From the NCBI RefSeq assembly GCF_001483135.1, contig NZ_LNAL01000007.1, positions 62,001 through 126,000 on the forward strand: DNA of 64,000 bases. Direction: 5' to 3'. A model generated the notes under the pieces. The model worked only from the letters and a program-made list of their open reading frames with translations. It ran no database searches and was not told where the DNA came from. Made by a program: the position numbers and the translations under genes. The DNA comes from Solirubrum puertoriconensis (lineage in GTDB: Bacteria; Bacteroidota; Bacteroidia; Cytophagales; Hymenobacteraceae). This document shows positions 8,570 to 17,376 of the stretch, in pieces (the stretch's first letter is position 1; every line of letters begins with the position of its first letter).

Positions 8570-9890
8570 GCGGAAACTCAGGAATCGAAGCCGGCGTGGT
8601 TTCGGTAGCGGCGCGCAACACCAGCTCGCGCATGGCTAGCAAGGTGTCGTACACCAGGCGCAACTCGTCGTTGCTGATGCAGTAGGGCGGTAGCACGTAC
8701 ACGATGTTGCCGAGCGGACGCAGCAGCACGCCGCGCGAAACAGCCAAGGCGTAGAACTCGTCGCGCAGGCGGCTGAAGTACGAAGTGGCTTCGTCGGGGG
8801 CGTACTCCACGGCCAGAATGGTGCCGAGCTGCCGTACTTCCCGAATGCCGGGCAAGCCGTGCAACTCCTTCGCAAACTGCGCGTGGGCAGCGGCAATCCG
8901 CTCGCGGTCGGCAAACGACTCGGGCGCCAGCAGCAGATCGAGGCTGGCCAGGCCGGCGGTGCAGGCTACCGGGTTGGCCGTGTAGGAGTGCCCGTGGAAG
9001 AAAGTCTTGGTCCGGTCGCTGCTCAGGAAAGCCTCGTAAATAGCGGCCGAGCAGCTAGTCACACCTAGGGCCATGGTGCCGCCCGTGAGGCCTTTCGACA
9101 GGCACATGATGTCGGGTTGCTCGCGCAGGTGGTCGGAGGCGAACAGCCGGCCGGTGCGGCCGAAGCCGGTCATTACTTCATCGGCAATGATGAAGATGTC
9201 GTGGCGGCGGCAAATGCTCAGCAGCGCATCTAGAGCTTCGGGCTCGTACATCACCATGCCGGCCGTGCCGAGCACCAAGGGCTCGAAGATGAACGCGGCC
9301 ACGTCGTCGCGCTGGGCCAGGGAAGCCATTTGAGCAATTACCTCGGCTTCGCGGCCGCGCACCGGCACGTCGATAAACTCCACGTTGAACAGCAGCGGGG
9401 CAAACGGCGCCGTGAAGGCCGAACGCGCACTTACGCTCATGGCGCCGAAGGTGTCGCCGTGGTAGGAGTCGCGGAAGGCAATGATGGTGCGGCGCTCCGG
9501 CTGGCCTAGGTTGTGGAAGTACTGCAAGGCCATTTTGATGGCCACTTCAACCGACGTAGCGCCGTTATCGGAGTAGAAAACGCGGTTCTGTGTGCTGGGC
9601 AAAATCTGCAGCAAGCCTTCGGCTAGCTCCACCGCCGCCGGGTGCGTGAAGCCGGCGAACATAACGTGCTCCAGGGTAGCCAGCTGCTCGCTTACGCGCT
9701 TGGTAATGTGCGGGTGCGCGTGGCCGTGCAGGTTCACCCACCACGAGGCAACCGCATCGAGGTAACGCGTGCCGTCTTCGGCAATCAGCCACGCACCTTC
9801 GCCGCGCACCACCGCAATGGGCAGCGGCGCGGTTTGCATTTGGGTGTACGGATGCCAGAGAACAGCGGCGTCGCGTTGGGCTAGGGACAT
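8562..9890 (-). CDS. bioA: Adenosylmethionine-8-amino-7-oxononanoate aminotransferase
   Basis: About 442 residues, class III PLP aminotransferase. It converts KAPA to DAPA using S-adenosylmethionine as amino donor, the third step of biotin synthesis. Seen: WHPYTQM near the N-terminus, SWWVNLHGHAHPHI, DNGATSVEVAIKMALQY, DSYHGDTFGAMSVS, IADEVMTGFGRTGR and the PLP lysine in LSKGLTGGTMALG, all typical of BioA. I prefer the Met at 9890 (MSLAQRD); an ATG at 9929 would add 13 residues. It follows bioD after about 200 bp containing inverted repeats and overlaps the next gene by 8 bp. Cytoplasmic. Confidence 0.95.
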   Translation of the reverse strand: MSLAQRDAAVLWHPYTQMQTAPLPIAVVRGEGAWLIAEDGTRYLDAVASWWVNLHGHAHPHITKRVSEQLATLEHVMFAGFTHPAAVELAEGLLQILPSTQNRVFYSDNGATSVEVAIKMALQYFHNLGQPERRTIIAFRDSYHGDTFGAMSVSARSAFTAPFAPLLFNVEFIDVPVRGREAEVIAQMASLAQRDDVAAFIFEPLVLGTAGMVMYEPEALDALLSICRRHDIFIIADEVMTGFGRTGRLFASDHLREQPDIMCLSKGLTGGTMALGVTSCSAAIYEAFLSSDRTKTFFHGHSYTANPVACTAGLASLDLLLAPESFADRERIAAAHAQFAKELHGLPGIREVRQLGTILAVEYAPDEATSYFSRLRDEFYALAVSRGVLLRPLGNIVYVLPPYCISNDELRLVYDTLLAMRELVLRAATETTPASIPEFPHD

Positions 9891-9938
9891 GGAAGCAGTA
9901 GGTAATGGAACCGCAAAGATGGCGCACAAACCGCCGAT

Positions 9939-10097
9939 GTAGCGCGACTGGAGCGCGGGCTTGAGCCCGCGTTTGCCAGAACGAGGCCGTTCCCTGTAGC
10001 GCGGACTTTGCAGTCCGTGTCCGCAGATAGTTACTTCTAATCAGCTAAAGGATTGGGAATACTATCCGTGGACGCGGACTGCAAAGTCCGCGCTACA
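9939..10097. repeat. REP/BIME-like extragenic palindromes between bioD and bioA
   Basis: Three copies of the head GTAGCGCG occur. One at about 9939 leads into a small palindrome (CGCGGGCT, TG, AGCCCGCG at 9954-9971). The second, at 9995-10017, and an exact inverted copy at 10075-10097 form 23-bp perfect arms separated by 57 bp. Each arm also has an internal hairpin (CGGACT, TTGC, AGTCCG). The right arm runs into the last bases of bioD, including its TAG stop. Layout is that of bacterial interspersed mosaic elements. In the mRNA it could form a strong hairpin that stabilises or separates the bioD and bioA parts; this is inference. Confidence 0.8.
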
Positions 10098-10761
10098 GCT
10101 GCACTTGTTCGGCGTAGCGCGCCACGGTAGCGGCGTTGAGCTGCACTTCTTGCTGCAGGCGGAAGAGTACCGGCGCAGGCGTGTGGTGCAAAATGGCCTC
10201 TTCAGAAGGCGCATCGAGTTGGCTGTCGCCGTTGAAAACAAGGCCGCGCAACGGAATACCACGTTGGCGCAGCACCTCAAGCGTAAGCAGTGTGTGGTTA
10301 ATGCTGCCTAAGTAGTGGCGGCTTACCACCACCACTCCGAGCCCTAGGTGCTTTACCAGATCGGCTACGAGTAGGCCGGGGGCCAGGGGCACCAGCAGGC
10401 CGCCGGCGCCTTCTACTACCAAGTGGTTGTTGGTGGCGGGTAGCCGAAAATCATTGAGCTGAATGGTAATACCCTCGGCGGCAGCAGCGCGGTGCGGCGA
10501 GGCCGGCATCTGCAGGCGGTGCCGCTCGGGGTGGAAGTGCGATGCCGAATTGCTCACGAGGCTACGCACGGTGTCGGAATCGGTGAAGTCGAGGCCGCCG
10601 GCTTGTACGGGTTTCCAGTAGTCGGCACCTAGGGCTTGCACCAGCACGGCGGCGGCAACGGTTTTGCCCACATCGGTTCCGATACCGGTAACAAACAAAC
10701 GCTGAGGAGGGGTAGAGCTAGGCAGCGGCGAGAGCGGCGCGGAGGGCGTCGGCGAATGCAT
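10093..10761 (-). CDS. bioD: Dethiobiotin synthetase
   Basis: 222 residues. ATP-dependent carboxylation of DAPA to dethiobiotin. P-loop GIGTDVGKTV at about 26-35, YWKPVQAGG after it, VEGAGGLLVPL (the GAGG motif) and VVVSRHYLGSINHTLLTLEVL are all BioD hallmarks. The start overlaps the end of bioF by 44 bp; no later Met precedes the P-loop, so the overlap appears real and suggests coupling. The first 20 residues are Pro/Ser-rich and probably disordered. The stop codon lies inside the right arm of the extragenic repeat. Confidence 0.94.
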   Translation of the reverse strand: MHSPTPSAPLSPLPSSTPPQRLFVTGIGTDVGKTVAAAVLVQALGADYWKPVQAGGLDFTDSDTVRSLVSNSASHFHPERHRLQMPASPHRAAAAEGITIQLNDFRLPATNNHLVVEGAGGLLVPLAPGLLVADLVKHLGLGVVVVSRHYLGSINHTLLTLEVLRQRGIPLRGLVFNGDSQLDAPSEEAILHHTPAPVLFRLQQEVQLNAATVARYAEQVQL

Positions 10762-11869
10762 CTATTTCGGCAGTGGTATTGTAGGCATGAACAATGGCGC
10801 GCAGGCATTGTTGGCCCGCAGGCACCGTAGGCGGCACAATAGCCCGCACATCAAAGCCAGCTTGCTGCAGGGCTAGGGCAAGGGCGCGCACCTGCGCCGG
10901 CGTAGCATCGGGTAGCCTGATGGGGTGAATAATCTGGCTTTCGGCGGGCATTTGCACGCCAGGCACATTGGCTAAGCGTTGCCGCAAGTAGGCCGATAGC
11001 GCAAACAGCTGCTGGCGCTCGGCGCCTAGGTGCGGCAGTAGCTCGTAGGCGGCAGCCAAGCCAGCCAGCGTGAGGGGCGGCAGCGAGGTGGTGTAGATGA
11101 AAGGCCGACTGAAGTTCAGGAGGTAGTCGTGCAATACGGCCGAGCCAACTACGGCGGCACCCTGGCTACCCAGGGCTTTGCCGAACGTAACTACCCGCGC
11201 CAGCACCTTATCATCCAGCCCCAACTCAGTTACCAGTCCTTCGCCGTTGGGGCCGTGCACGCCCACGCTGTGGGCTTCATCAACTACCAATTGCGCATCG
11301 GATTCGGAGCAAACAGCGGCCAGTTCGGTCAGCGGAGCAGCATCACCGCCCATCGAGTACACGGCCTCTACCGCCACAAACACTACGCCGGTACTTGGTT
11401 GCTGGCTTAAGCGGCGGCGCAGATCACCTAAGTCGTTGTGCCGGAAGTTGTAGGCCGTAGCAAAGGAGCTGCGGATACCTTCCTTAACCGAGGCGTGCGA
11501 GGCCTCGTCGTACAGAATCACGTCGCCGCGGCGCGGCACCGCCGAGAAGAACCCCAGGTTGGCGGTGTACCCTGAGTTGAAGAGCAAGGCCGCCTCGGTA
11601 CCGTGGAAGGCGGCAATGCGCGTTTCCAAGGCTTCGGCTTCGGTTGAATTACCTGTGAGCAAACGGGCACCCGTGCTGCCGATGTTGGTAGCCTGGGCCG
11701 CAGCTTGCCGCACAGCCGCCGCAAGTTGCGGCGAACGGGCCAGCCCCAAGTAGTCGTTGGAAGCAAAATCAACCAAGCCTTGCGCGGGCAAGGTTAGGCG
11801 GCGGCGCGTGCCTTCGGCCTCGCGCTGTTGCAGCTGCTGCGCAAGCCGCGAAAGGAGAGGAGAGGCCAT
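10718..11869 (-). CDS. bioF: 8-amino-7-oxononanoate synthase (KAPA synthase)
   Basis: 383 residues, alpha-oxoamine synthase family (PLP). Condenses pimeloyl-ACP (or -CoA) with L-alanine to give KAPA. Seen: VDFASNDYLGLARSP, GSTGARLLTGNS, LFNSGYTANLGFF, DEASHASVKEG, VDEAHSVGVHGPNGEG and the PLP lysine in TFGKALGSQGAAV. These distinguish BioF from the threonine-directed Kbl only weakly, but the operon makes BioF certain. It precedes bioD with a 44-bp overlap and follows bioB after 256 bp of repeat-rich DNA. Confidence 0.94.
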   Translation of the reverse strand: MASPLLSRLAQQLQQREAEGTRRRLTLPAQGLVDFASNDYLGLARSPQLAAAVRQAAAQATNIGSTGARLLTGNSTEAEALETRIAAFHGTEAALLFNSGYTANLGFFSAVPRRGDVILYDEASHASVKEGIRSSFATAYNFRHNDLGDLRRRLSQQPSTGVVFVAVEAVYSMGGDAAPLTELAAVCSESDAQLVVDEAHSVGVHGPNGEGLVTELGLDDKVLARVVTFGKALGSQGAAVVGSAVLHDYLLNFSRPFIYTTSLPPLTLAGLAAAYELLPHLGAERQQLFALSAYLRQRLANVPGVQMPAESQIIHPIRLPDATPAQVRALALALQQAGFDVRAIVPPTVPAGQQCLRAIVHAYNTTAEIDAFADALRAALAAA

Positions 11870-11923
11870 GAATACGCGAATCGAATGCTAGAGCTAAAAA
11901 CTAGAGGCTAAGGCTGAGTTAAG

Positions 11924-12091
11924 ACTAGTTCCCCTCCTCAGATGAAGAGGGGCTAGGGGTGATTGACTTCTCCTTGAACGTCATGCTTCGGCGGAGCTCA
12001 GCATGACAGACGAGAAAATTAGACCTAGGTACTTTTAGCTCTAGCCTTTCAACCACCCCTAACCCCTCCTCATCTGAGGAGGGGAACTAGT
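11924..12091. repeat. Nested inverted repeat between bioB and bioF
   Basis: Outer arms at 11924-11960 and 12055-12091 (37 bp each) are near-perfect inverted copies containing CCCCTCCTCAGATGA and its complement. Between them lies a second palindrome-like unit around 11979-12007 (GTCATGC and GCATGAC). There is no ORF inside. The whole looks like a small non-coding mobile or REP-type element rather than a terminator: stems are long, loops large, and no T-tract follows. It sits inside the biotin operon, so it would be in the transcript if bioB to bioF are co-transcribed. Confidence 0.75.
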
Positions 12092-12125
12092 TTTAGCCTC
12101 TAATTCTAAGCTCGAGTGCTAAGGA

Positions 12126-13133
12126 TTAGGCCTCTACCGTGGCGGCTTTAGCCAGCACGGTAGCGCCTTCGGGTACGTGGTTCTTGAACGACTGACGCGG
12201 CTTCAGACCTAGGAGTGCGAACATCTCTTTGTCAGCGTCGAAATCGGGGTTGGGAGTGGTCAGCAGCTTCTCGCCCGAGAAAATGGAGTTGGCACCGGCC
12301 AGGAAGCACAGGGCTTGCTCCGTTACGGGCATCTCCTGGCGGCCCGCCGACAGGCGTACCATCGTGTTGGGCATCAGAATCCGGGCCGTGCCAATCATGC
12401 GCAGCATTTCCCACACGCTCACGCGGGGTTGCTCGGCCAGCGGGGTGCCCTGTACGGGTACCAGCGCGTTCACCGGCACCGACTCTGGGTGGGCCGGCAG
12501 CGTGGCCAGGGTGTGCAGCATTTTCACGCGGTCCTCGTCGGTTTCGCCGAGGCCGATGATGCCACCCGAGCAAACCGACAGGCCAGCCTTGCGCACGTTT
12601 TCGAGCGTGTTCAGGCGGTCGTCGTAGGTGCGGGTGGTGATGATATTGGAGTAATTTTCTTCGCTCGTATCGAGGTTGTGGTTGTAGGCGTACAGGCCAG
12701 CCTGCTTGAGTTTCTCAGCCTGGTAGTCGTTTACCATGCCCAGGGTGGCGCACACCTCCAGGCCTAGGTCGTTTACCTGCGACACCATGTTCAGCACGCG
12801 GTCGAAGTCGCGGTTGTCGCGCACTTCGCGCCAGGCGGCACCCATGCAAAAGCGCGTCGAGCCCGATTCTTTGGCGCGCTGGGCAGCCGCTAGTACTTCG
12901 GCGTCGGGCAGCAGTTTGTGCGCTTGTACGCCGGTGTGGTAGCGGGCAGCCTGTGGGCAGTAGGCGCAGTCTTCGGGGCAGCCACCGGTTTTAACGCTCA
13001 GCAGGGTGCACACCTGCACTTCGCCGGTAGTTTGGTGCTGGCGGTGTACCTCGCTGGCTTGGGCCACCAGCTCGAGCACGGGTTGGTAATAAATGGCTTT
13101 TACTTCGTCGAGCGTCCAGTCGGTGCGGAGCAT
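12126..13133 (-). CDS. bioB: Biotin synthase
   Basis: 335 residues from the Met at 13133 ([18 protein letters not shown]), which is where BioB similarity begins; an in-frame start at 13283 would run through a strong hairpin and is unlikely. Radical SAM cluster C52-x3-C56-x2-C59 ([10 protein letters not shown]), then [25 protein letters not shown] and [11 protein letters not shown]-like [12 protein letters not shown], including the residues that bind the auxiliary 2Fe-2S cluster. Inserts sulfur into dethiobiotin, the last step. First gene of the operon bioB-F-D-A-KAS. Cytoplasmic. Confidence 0.97.
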   Translation of the reverse strand: MLRTDWTLDEVKAIYYQPVLELVAQASEVHRQHQTTGEVQVCTLLSVKTGGCPEDCAYCPQAARYHTGVQAHKLLPDAEVLAAAQRAKESGSTRFCMGAAWREVRDNRDFDRVLNMVSQVNDLGLEVCATLGMVNDYQAEKLKQAGLYAYNHNLDTSEENYSNIITTRTYDDRLNTLENVRKAGLSVCSGGIIGLGETDEDRVKMLHTLATLPAHPESVPVNALVPVQGTPLAEQPRVSVWEMLRMIGTARILMPNTMVRLSAGRQEMPVTEQALCFLAGANSIFSGEKLLTTPNPDFDADKEMFALLGLKPRQSFKNHVPEGATVLAKAATVEA

Positions 13134-13192
13134 ATGAGTCGGTGGGAAGGGGTTGTGGTCAACTGAGAAAAGGCCGTAAGCGGCAAACCAAA

Positions 13193-13227
13193 CGGCCCGC
13201 CGCAGCTGCAGGAGCTGCGGCGGGCCG
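13193..13227 (-). terminator. 15-bp hairpin ahead of bioB: terminator or attenuator
   Basis: Perfect 15-bp GC-rich arms (13193-13207 and 13213-13227, loop GCAGG). Read on the minus strand it is followed by TTTGGTTTGCC, a weak T-tract, 60 nt before the bioB start. It could end transcription from the rluF gene upstream, or act as an attenuator in the bioB leader. The remaining gap, 13228-13438, holds nothing else that I recognise: no ORF, tRNA or BirA-like palindrome. Confidence 0.55.
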
Positions 13228-13438
13228 CAAGTTACACGCGAAGCCGGTTTTGAAAGCAGTTTTGCCGTGTCAGGTGTCGCCAATAGAACGGCCTAGTCTT
13301 GGGTAAGGCAATGATCTGGTTCACCTAGAGACTTCCGAGGAGGCTCACAATCAATATTCTCGCCACATCTGTAATCAGCAACGATGCATCTGAATACTCA
13401 CCTGTTCAGCATTGATAAATGGACGCCTAGGCAGCGTG

Positions 13439-14449
13439 TTACCTACCGCTCGAATGCCTGCCGCGCGGCTTGCTACTGCGGCCACCGGTTTTGCCACCAG
13501 CCGCTGGCTTTGCCGCTTTGCGGCTGCCCTCGTTGGCGGCTTTGGGTTTAATGCTACCGGGGCGGTGGCGGCCCTTGGCTTGCGCATCTTTGCCGTAGGT
13601 AGGCAGGGCACCGGGTTTGCGTGAGCCCGACTTACCTGTACCGGTTGGTGTAACTGTTTTGTGGGGCGCCTCGCTTAGCCATTCTTCGCTGGCTATTTGC
13701 TGCGGCGTTTTGGCCCGCGAGCGGCGCTTGGGAGCGGTGCCGCTAGAGTGCTCGATGGCTTCGAATATCCCGGCCAATTCTTTCTCGGTCAGTTCGCGCC
13801 AGTCGCCCACGCCCAGGCCTTTGAGCGTTACGTTCATCACGCGCCAGCGCTCCAGTTGTACTACCTCGTAGCCGAAAAACTCGCACATGCGGCGAATCTG
13901 GCGGTTGAGGCCCTGCACCAGAATAATGCGGAAGATGTAGTCGGTTTCCTTGCGTACCTCGCATTCGCGGGTAACCGTACCGAGCATGGGCACGCCCTTT
14001 CGCATGCCCTCCAAAAAAGCTTCCGTAATGGGCTTGTCCACCATCACGATGTACTCCTTTTCGTGCTCGTTGCCGGCGCGCAGGATTTTGTTCACTATGT
14101 CGCCGTTCGAAGTCAGCAAAATCAAGCCCTGCGAGTCTTTATCGAGGCGCCCGATTGGGAAGATCCGCTCCGAGTGCTTGATGTAGCGGATGATGTTGTC
14201 CTTAACGCTGCGCTCAGTGGTGCTGGTGATACCCGGCGGCTTGTTGAAGGCAATGTAAATGGCGTCTTCCTCGGCGCGTGGCTCAATGAGGTTGCCGTTC
14301 ACCATCACGCGGTCGGTGCGGTTCACCTGGTCGCCGATGTTGGCGCGCTTGCCGTTGATGGTCACCTGCCCCATTTCGATGTAGCGGTCGGCTTCGCGGC
14401 GCGAGCAAAGGCCGCTTTCGCTGATGTATTTGTTGAGACGAGTAGCCAT
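13439..14449 (-). CDS. rluF: 23S rRNA pseudouridine synthase, RluF-like
   Basis: 336 residues. An S4 RNA-binding domain (1-60, [21 protein letters not shown]) is followed by the RsuA/RluB/E/F catalytic domain with the nucleophile Asp in [25 protein letters not shown] and [18 protein letters not shown]. The segment [14 protein letters not shown] and the N-x-QIRRM pattern fit RluF (U2604 in E. coli numbering) better than RluB. The last 95 residues are Lys/Arg/Pro/Gly-rich and disordered, an extension common in Bacteroidota homologues that probably adds RNA affinity. Cytoplasmic; ribosome maturation. Monocistronic as far as can be seen. Confidence 0.88.
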   Translation of the reverse strand: MATRLNKYISESGLCSRREADRYIEMGQVTINGKRANIGDQVNRTDRVMVNGNLIEPRAEEDAIYIAFNKPPGITSTTERSVKDNIIRYIKHSERIFPIGRLDKDSQGLILLTSNGDIVNKILRAGNEHEKEYIVMVDKPITEAFLEGMRKGVPMLGTVTRECEVRKETDYIFRIILVQGLNRQIRRMCEFFGYEVVQLERWRVMNVTLKGLGVGDWRELTEKELAGIFEAIEHSSGTAPKRRSRAKTPQQIASEEWLSEAPHKTVTPTGTGKSGSRKPGALPTYGKDAQAKGRHRPGSIKPKAANEGSRKAAKPAAGGKTGGRSSKPRGRHSSGR

Positions 14450-14505
14450 GGGCAGAGAGTTGGAATGAGTTAAGAGTCTGGAGGGAGAACTGGCAGCAGG
14501 GGCTG

Positions 14506-14919
14506 CTAGGGAACCCTGGTGGTCAGGTAATCAAGGTCGTTGCGGAGCAACGCGTTCAGGTATTCCCCGGCCTCTTGCAAGGTTTGGCCATGTATCTCCG
14601 ACAGGTAATTCGGGTGCAGCACCTCCACTAACCCAAACAGCTTCCTCACCTTCTTCGGGCGCTTATAAAAAACGTAGAATTCGTATTCCTGGGGCTCGCC
14701 GGCTACCGAAATACTGAGGCCATGCTGGTTGGCCTGGTTTTCTACCTCAAACGAAGGAGCGTAAAAAATCGCGTCGTGCGAAGCACCTGCCATCCGCTCC
14801 AAGTAGTTGAGCCACGGGACTTGCTGGAAGAACGATAATGCCTCGGCAGCAGTGGTTATGCCCTTCAGTTCAATTATTTCGGGCTGAAAAGGGTCGCAGA
14901 AGGAGGCTCGAAACCGCAT
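14506..14919 (-). CDS. Hypothetical protein
   Basis: 137 residues, no signal peptide or membrane segment. Mixed alpha/beta content with a long amphipathic C-terminus ([18 protein letters not shown]). I do not recognise a family. It lies 57 bp downstream of rluF on the same strand and could be co-transcribed. Base composition matches its neighbours and there is no competing ORF, so it is probably a real gene. Confidence 0.6.
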   Translation of the reverse strand: MRFRASFCDPFQPEIIELKGITTAAEALSFFQQVPWLNYLERMAGASHDAIFYAPSFEVENQANQHGLSISVAGEPQEYEFYVFYKRPKKVRKLFGLVEVLHPNYLSEIHGQTLQEAGEYLNALLRNDLDYLTTRVP

Positions 14920-14965
14920 GGATGCAGAACTACGATTTCTGGAAAAGGAAACCGCACAAAAGTAC

Positions 14966-14995
14966 GACGGGCTGCCTGGAGTAGGTCAGCCCGTC
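14966..14995 (-). terminator. Terminator hairpin after the S33 peptidase
   Basis: 9-bp arms GACGGGCTG and CAGCCCGTC flank a 12-nt loop, 22 bp past the stop at 15018. Read on the minus strand it is followed by ACTTTTGT. Confidence 0.6.
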
Positions 14996-15017
14996 GGTTG
15001 TAGTTGAAAACTTAGCG

Positions 15018-16082
15018 TTATAGCGCCACCTTCTTCTCGCCCTGGTCTACTCCCTTCAAGAACTTGATCAGCCCTGTCATGTACGTCTGCTGGTCGTCGT
15101 AGAAGCTCATGTGCGAGCCGTTGGGGCAAATGAGCGCCGTGCCGTTTTGCACCTTCTGTGCCACCATGCGCATATGCTCCGGATCCATCGTGTCGTACTT
15201 GCCGCCAATGCTCAGCACCGGTACCGCGAGCTTGGGCAAATCGGGTACCCGGTTCCAGTTCACCAGTTTGCCGGCCACGCCAAATTCGCTGGGGCCTTGC
15301 ATGGTAACATATAGCGACTGGTTCATCTTGGCGAACGAGCGGTTTACCGGCTCGGGCCACTTATCGAGCGGTAGGCGCAGGATGTGCTCCACGTAGAAGT
15401 TGGGCAGCAACAGCTCCATGTAGCGCGGGTTCTGGAAGTCCTTTTTGGCTTCAATGGCGCGAATTTCCTTCAGCACCTCGGGCTTTAGCTGCGGGGCCAG
15501 CACCTCGTCGGCGTAGCGGCCGTAGGCGGGCACATCCATCATCATGTTCGAGATGATGAGGCCTTTCATGTTCTGCTGGTACTTGAGGGCGTACTCAGCG
15601 GCCAGGATACCGCCCCACGAATGGCCCAGCAGGTAAAAGTTGTCTTTGTTCAGGTTAAGCGCCTGGCGTACCTGCTCTACTTCTTCTACGTAGCGGGGCA
15701 GGCTCCACATGGCCGTGTCCTTGGGGTTGTCGGAGTTGCCGCAGCCGAGCTGGTCGTAGTAAATGAACTCGATGCCCTCTTGCGGCAAGAAGCTCTCCAT
15801 GCACTCGAAGTACTCGTGCGTGGCGCCGGGGCCGCCGTTGAGCAGCAGCAGCTTGATGCGCGGGTTGTTGCCGAAGCGCTTCGTCCAGACGTTGAACTTG
15901 CCCTTGGGCGTGTTGATGGACACCATCTGCACGCCGCCGTCTTTGATGCGCGTGGTGTCGCTGGCAAAGTAGCTAGCGGGTGCGGCGGCGTTGTCGTCGG
16001 CATCATCAACGGTTTTTTGCTGAGTGCAAGAAGCGGCGGCGAGCAGCAAGCCAGCCGCAAAAACAGTAGCAGTGAACTTCAT
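15018..16082 (-). CDS. S33 prolyl aminopeptidase-like lipoprotein
   Basis: 354 residues from the Met at 16082, which begins a lipoprotein signal (LLLAAASC, Cys about 18). The alpha/beta-hydrolase fold shows the proline-iminopeptidase pattern: oxyanion region LLNGGPGATHEYF, YYDQLGCGNSD, nucleophile GHSWGG, Asp in GGKYDTMDPE and His in GSHMSFYDD. Enzymes of this type cleave N-terminal proline from peptides. The lipobox places it in the periplasm or outer membrane, unlike cytoplasmic Pip. An upstream ATG at 16163 would bury the signal peptide and is rejected. A hairpin terminator follows. Confidence 0.88.
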   Translation of the reverse strand: MKFTATVFAAGLLLAAASCTQQKTVDDADDNAAAPASYFASDTTRIKDGGVQMVSINTPKGKFNVWTKRFGNNPRIKLLLLNGGPGATHEYFECMESFLPQEGIEFIYYDQLGCGNSDNPKDTAMWSLPRYVEEVEQVRQALNLNKDNFYLLGHSWGGILAAEYALKYQQNMKGLIISNMMMDVPAYGRYADEVLAPQLKPEVLKEIRAIEAKKDFQNPRYMELLLPNFYVEHILRLPLDKWPEPVNRSFAKMNQSLYVTMQGPSEFGVAGKLVNWNRVPDLPKLAVPVLSIGGKYDTMDPEHMRMVAQKVQNGTALICPNGSHMSFYDDQQTYMTGLIKFLKGVDQGEKKVAL

Positions 16083-16198
16083 AGAACAGGTAGGTGGGGT
16101 TGCGGGTATGGGCAGTAAGTGTACCGTTGAGCTAAACGTACTGATAAATAAACAGCGCCCCAACGCCGCCTCGGCGCTTACCGCCCGCTTCGCCTAGG

Positions 16199-17263
16199 TT
16201 ACTTTTCTTCCGCGAGCCACTGCATGGCGCGGTACTCGCCGGGGCCCACAAACAGGCGCAGCAACTCATCGGTAAGCTTAAGGCCGTTGGCGCTGTTGGT
16301 GAAGAACACCAAACTGGTTTTCTGGGCCGGAAACGTCATAAAGAAGGCCTTGAAGTCGCCGTTGTCGCCCCAGTGCCAAAGGGCGGTACCGGCACTGGTA
16401 TTGGCCAGGCCCACGCCGTGTGCCCAAGATATGTAAGGGTCGGTGGGGGTGGGGCCCAGGCCGCAACGATTGGCCGGGTTGGCGGTTGTGGCGAGTAGCT
16501 GCGCTGTAGCGGGTTTGAGGCCTTGGCCCACCATCAGGGCTTGCACAAAACGGCTGTAGTCGCTGGCGGTGGTGAGCAGGCTAAACCCCGCATTGGGCGC
16601 GTTAAACTTGCGCACTTCTGTAGGCTTGCCGCTCGCATCATGCCCAAAACTGGCATCGCGCGCAAAGGCTTCGCGCCACACAAAGCTGCTGTTCTTCATG
16701 CGCAAGGGGCCAAATACCTCTTCTTGCGCCAGTACTTGCAACGACTTGCCCGTGACGTGCTCCAGGGTTTTTTGCAGCCACACGAACCCTTCGCCGGAGT
16801 AATTCCAGCAGCTATCGGGGACGTACTTCAGCTTTAAGTGCGAAGTGGCCCAGGTGGCACCTAGCGGGTTTTCGGCCCAGTTGGGGAGGCCGCTGGTGTG
16901 CGTAAGCACCATGCGGGCCGTAATGGCAGCGGCGCGCGGCTGGGTGCCAAGCCGCGGGTAGTTGTAGTAGCCAAGCAGGGGCTTGTCGAGGTTGATAACG
17001 CCGCGGTCGTGCAGGCGCAAAGTGGTGTAGGCCAGCACCACTTTGCTCAGCGAAGCGGCCTGCATGATGGTGTTGGCCGTGAGAGTCTTCGTAGTACCGG
17101 CCTCGGGCGCACCTAGGCTGTACTGCACAGTTTCGCCCTTTTTGCTGAACACGAGCTGTAGACCCGGCACGTTTTCTTTTTGAAGCAGGGCTGTTAGTTC
17201 GGCTTGTTGGGCTGTGGCTGCAAAAGCACTTAGCCAGAGCAGCATGGTTAAGAATAGTCTCAT
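16199..17263 (-). CDS. Class C beta-lactamase-like serine hydrolase
   Basis: 354 residues from the Met at 17263 (MRLFLTMLLWLSAF, signal peptide ending ATAQ). The active-site motif S-x-x-K is SLSK in MQAASLSKVVLAY (about 71-74), the second motif Y-x-[SG] is YSG in CWNYSGEGFVWLQ, and HWGDNGDFKAF near the C-terminus is the equivalent of the KTG loop, here H-x-G. This is the pattern of secreted esterases and D-aminopeptidases of the family, not of a resistance enzyme; beta-lactam hydrolysis should not be assumed. The CCTAGG palindrome lies directly before its stop codon. Probably monocistronic. Confidence 0.85.
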   Translation of the reverse strand: MRLFLTMLLWLSAFAATAQQAELTALLQKENVPGLQLVFSKKGETVQYSLGAPEAGTTKTLTANTIMQAASLSKVVLAYTTLRLHDRGVINLDKPLLGYYNYPRLGTQPRAAAITARMVLTHTSGLPNWAENPLGATWATSHLKLKYVPDSCWNYSGEGFVWLQKTLEHVTGKSLQVLAQEEVFGPLRMKNSSFVWREAFARDASFGHDASGKPTEVRKFNAPNAGFSLLTTASDYSRFVQALMVGQGLKPATAQLLATTANPANRCGLGPTPTDPYISWAHGVGLANTSAGTALWHWGDNGDFKAFFMTFPAQKTSLVFFTNSANGLKLTDELLRLFVGPGEYRAMQWLAEEK

Positions 17264-17315
17264 CGGGGATAAATAGGAGAGCCGACAAAGGGCGGAAAAC
17301 AGGGCCAATGTAAAG

Positions 17316-17353
17316 CCAAAGCGGGCTGCCCCTGTAGGAGCAGCCCGCTTTGG
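17316..17353 (-). terminator. Terminator after yebC
   Basis: Perfect 14-bp stem CCAAAGCGGGCTGC with its complement (10-nt loop), 24 bp beyond the yebC stop. On the minus strand it is followed by CTTTACATTGG. Confidence 0.7.
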
Positions 17354-17376
17354 TAAATAGTTAGGTGCCGAAACGC

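Noticed and set aside
16199-17263. Antibiotic-resistance beta-lactamase
   Set aside because: Family includes many esterases and peptidases; the third motif is H-x-G rather than K-T-G. Resistance is not supported.
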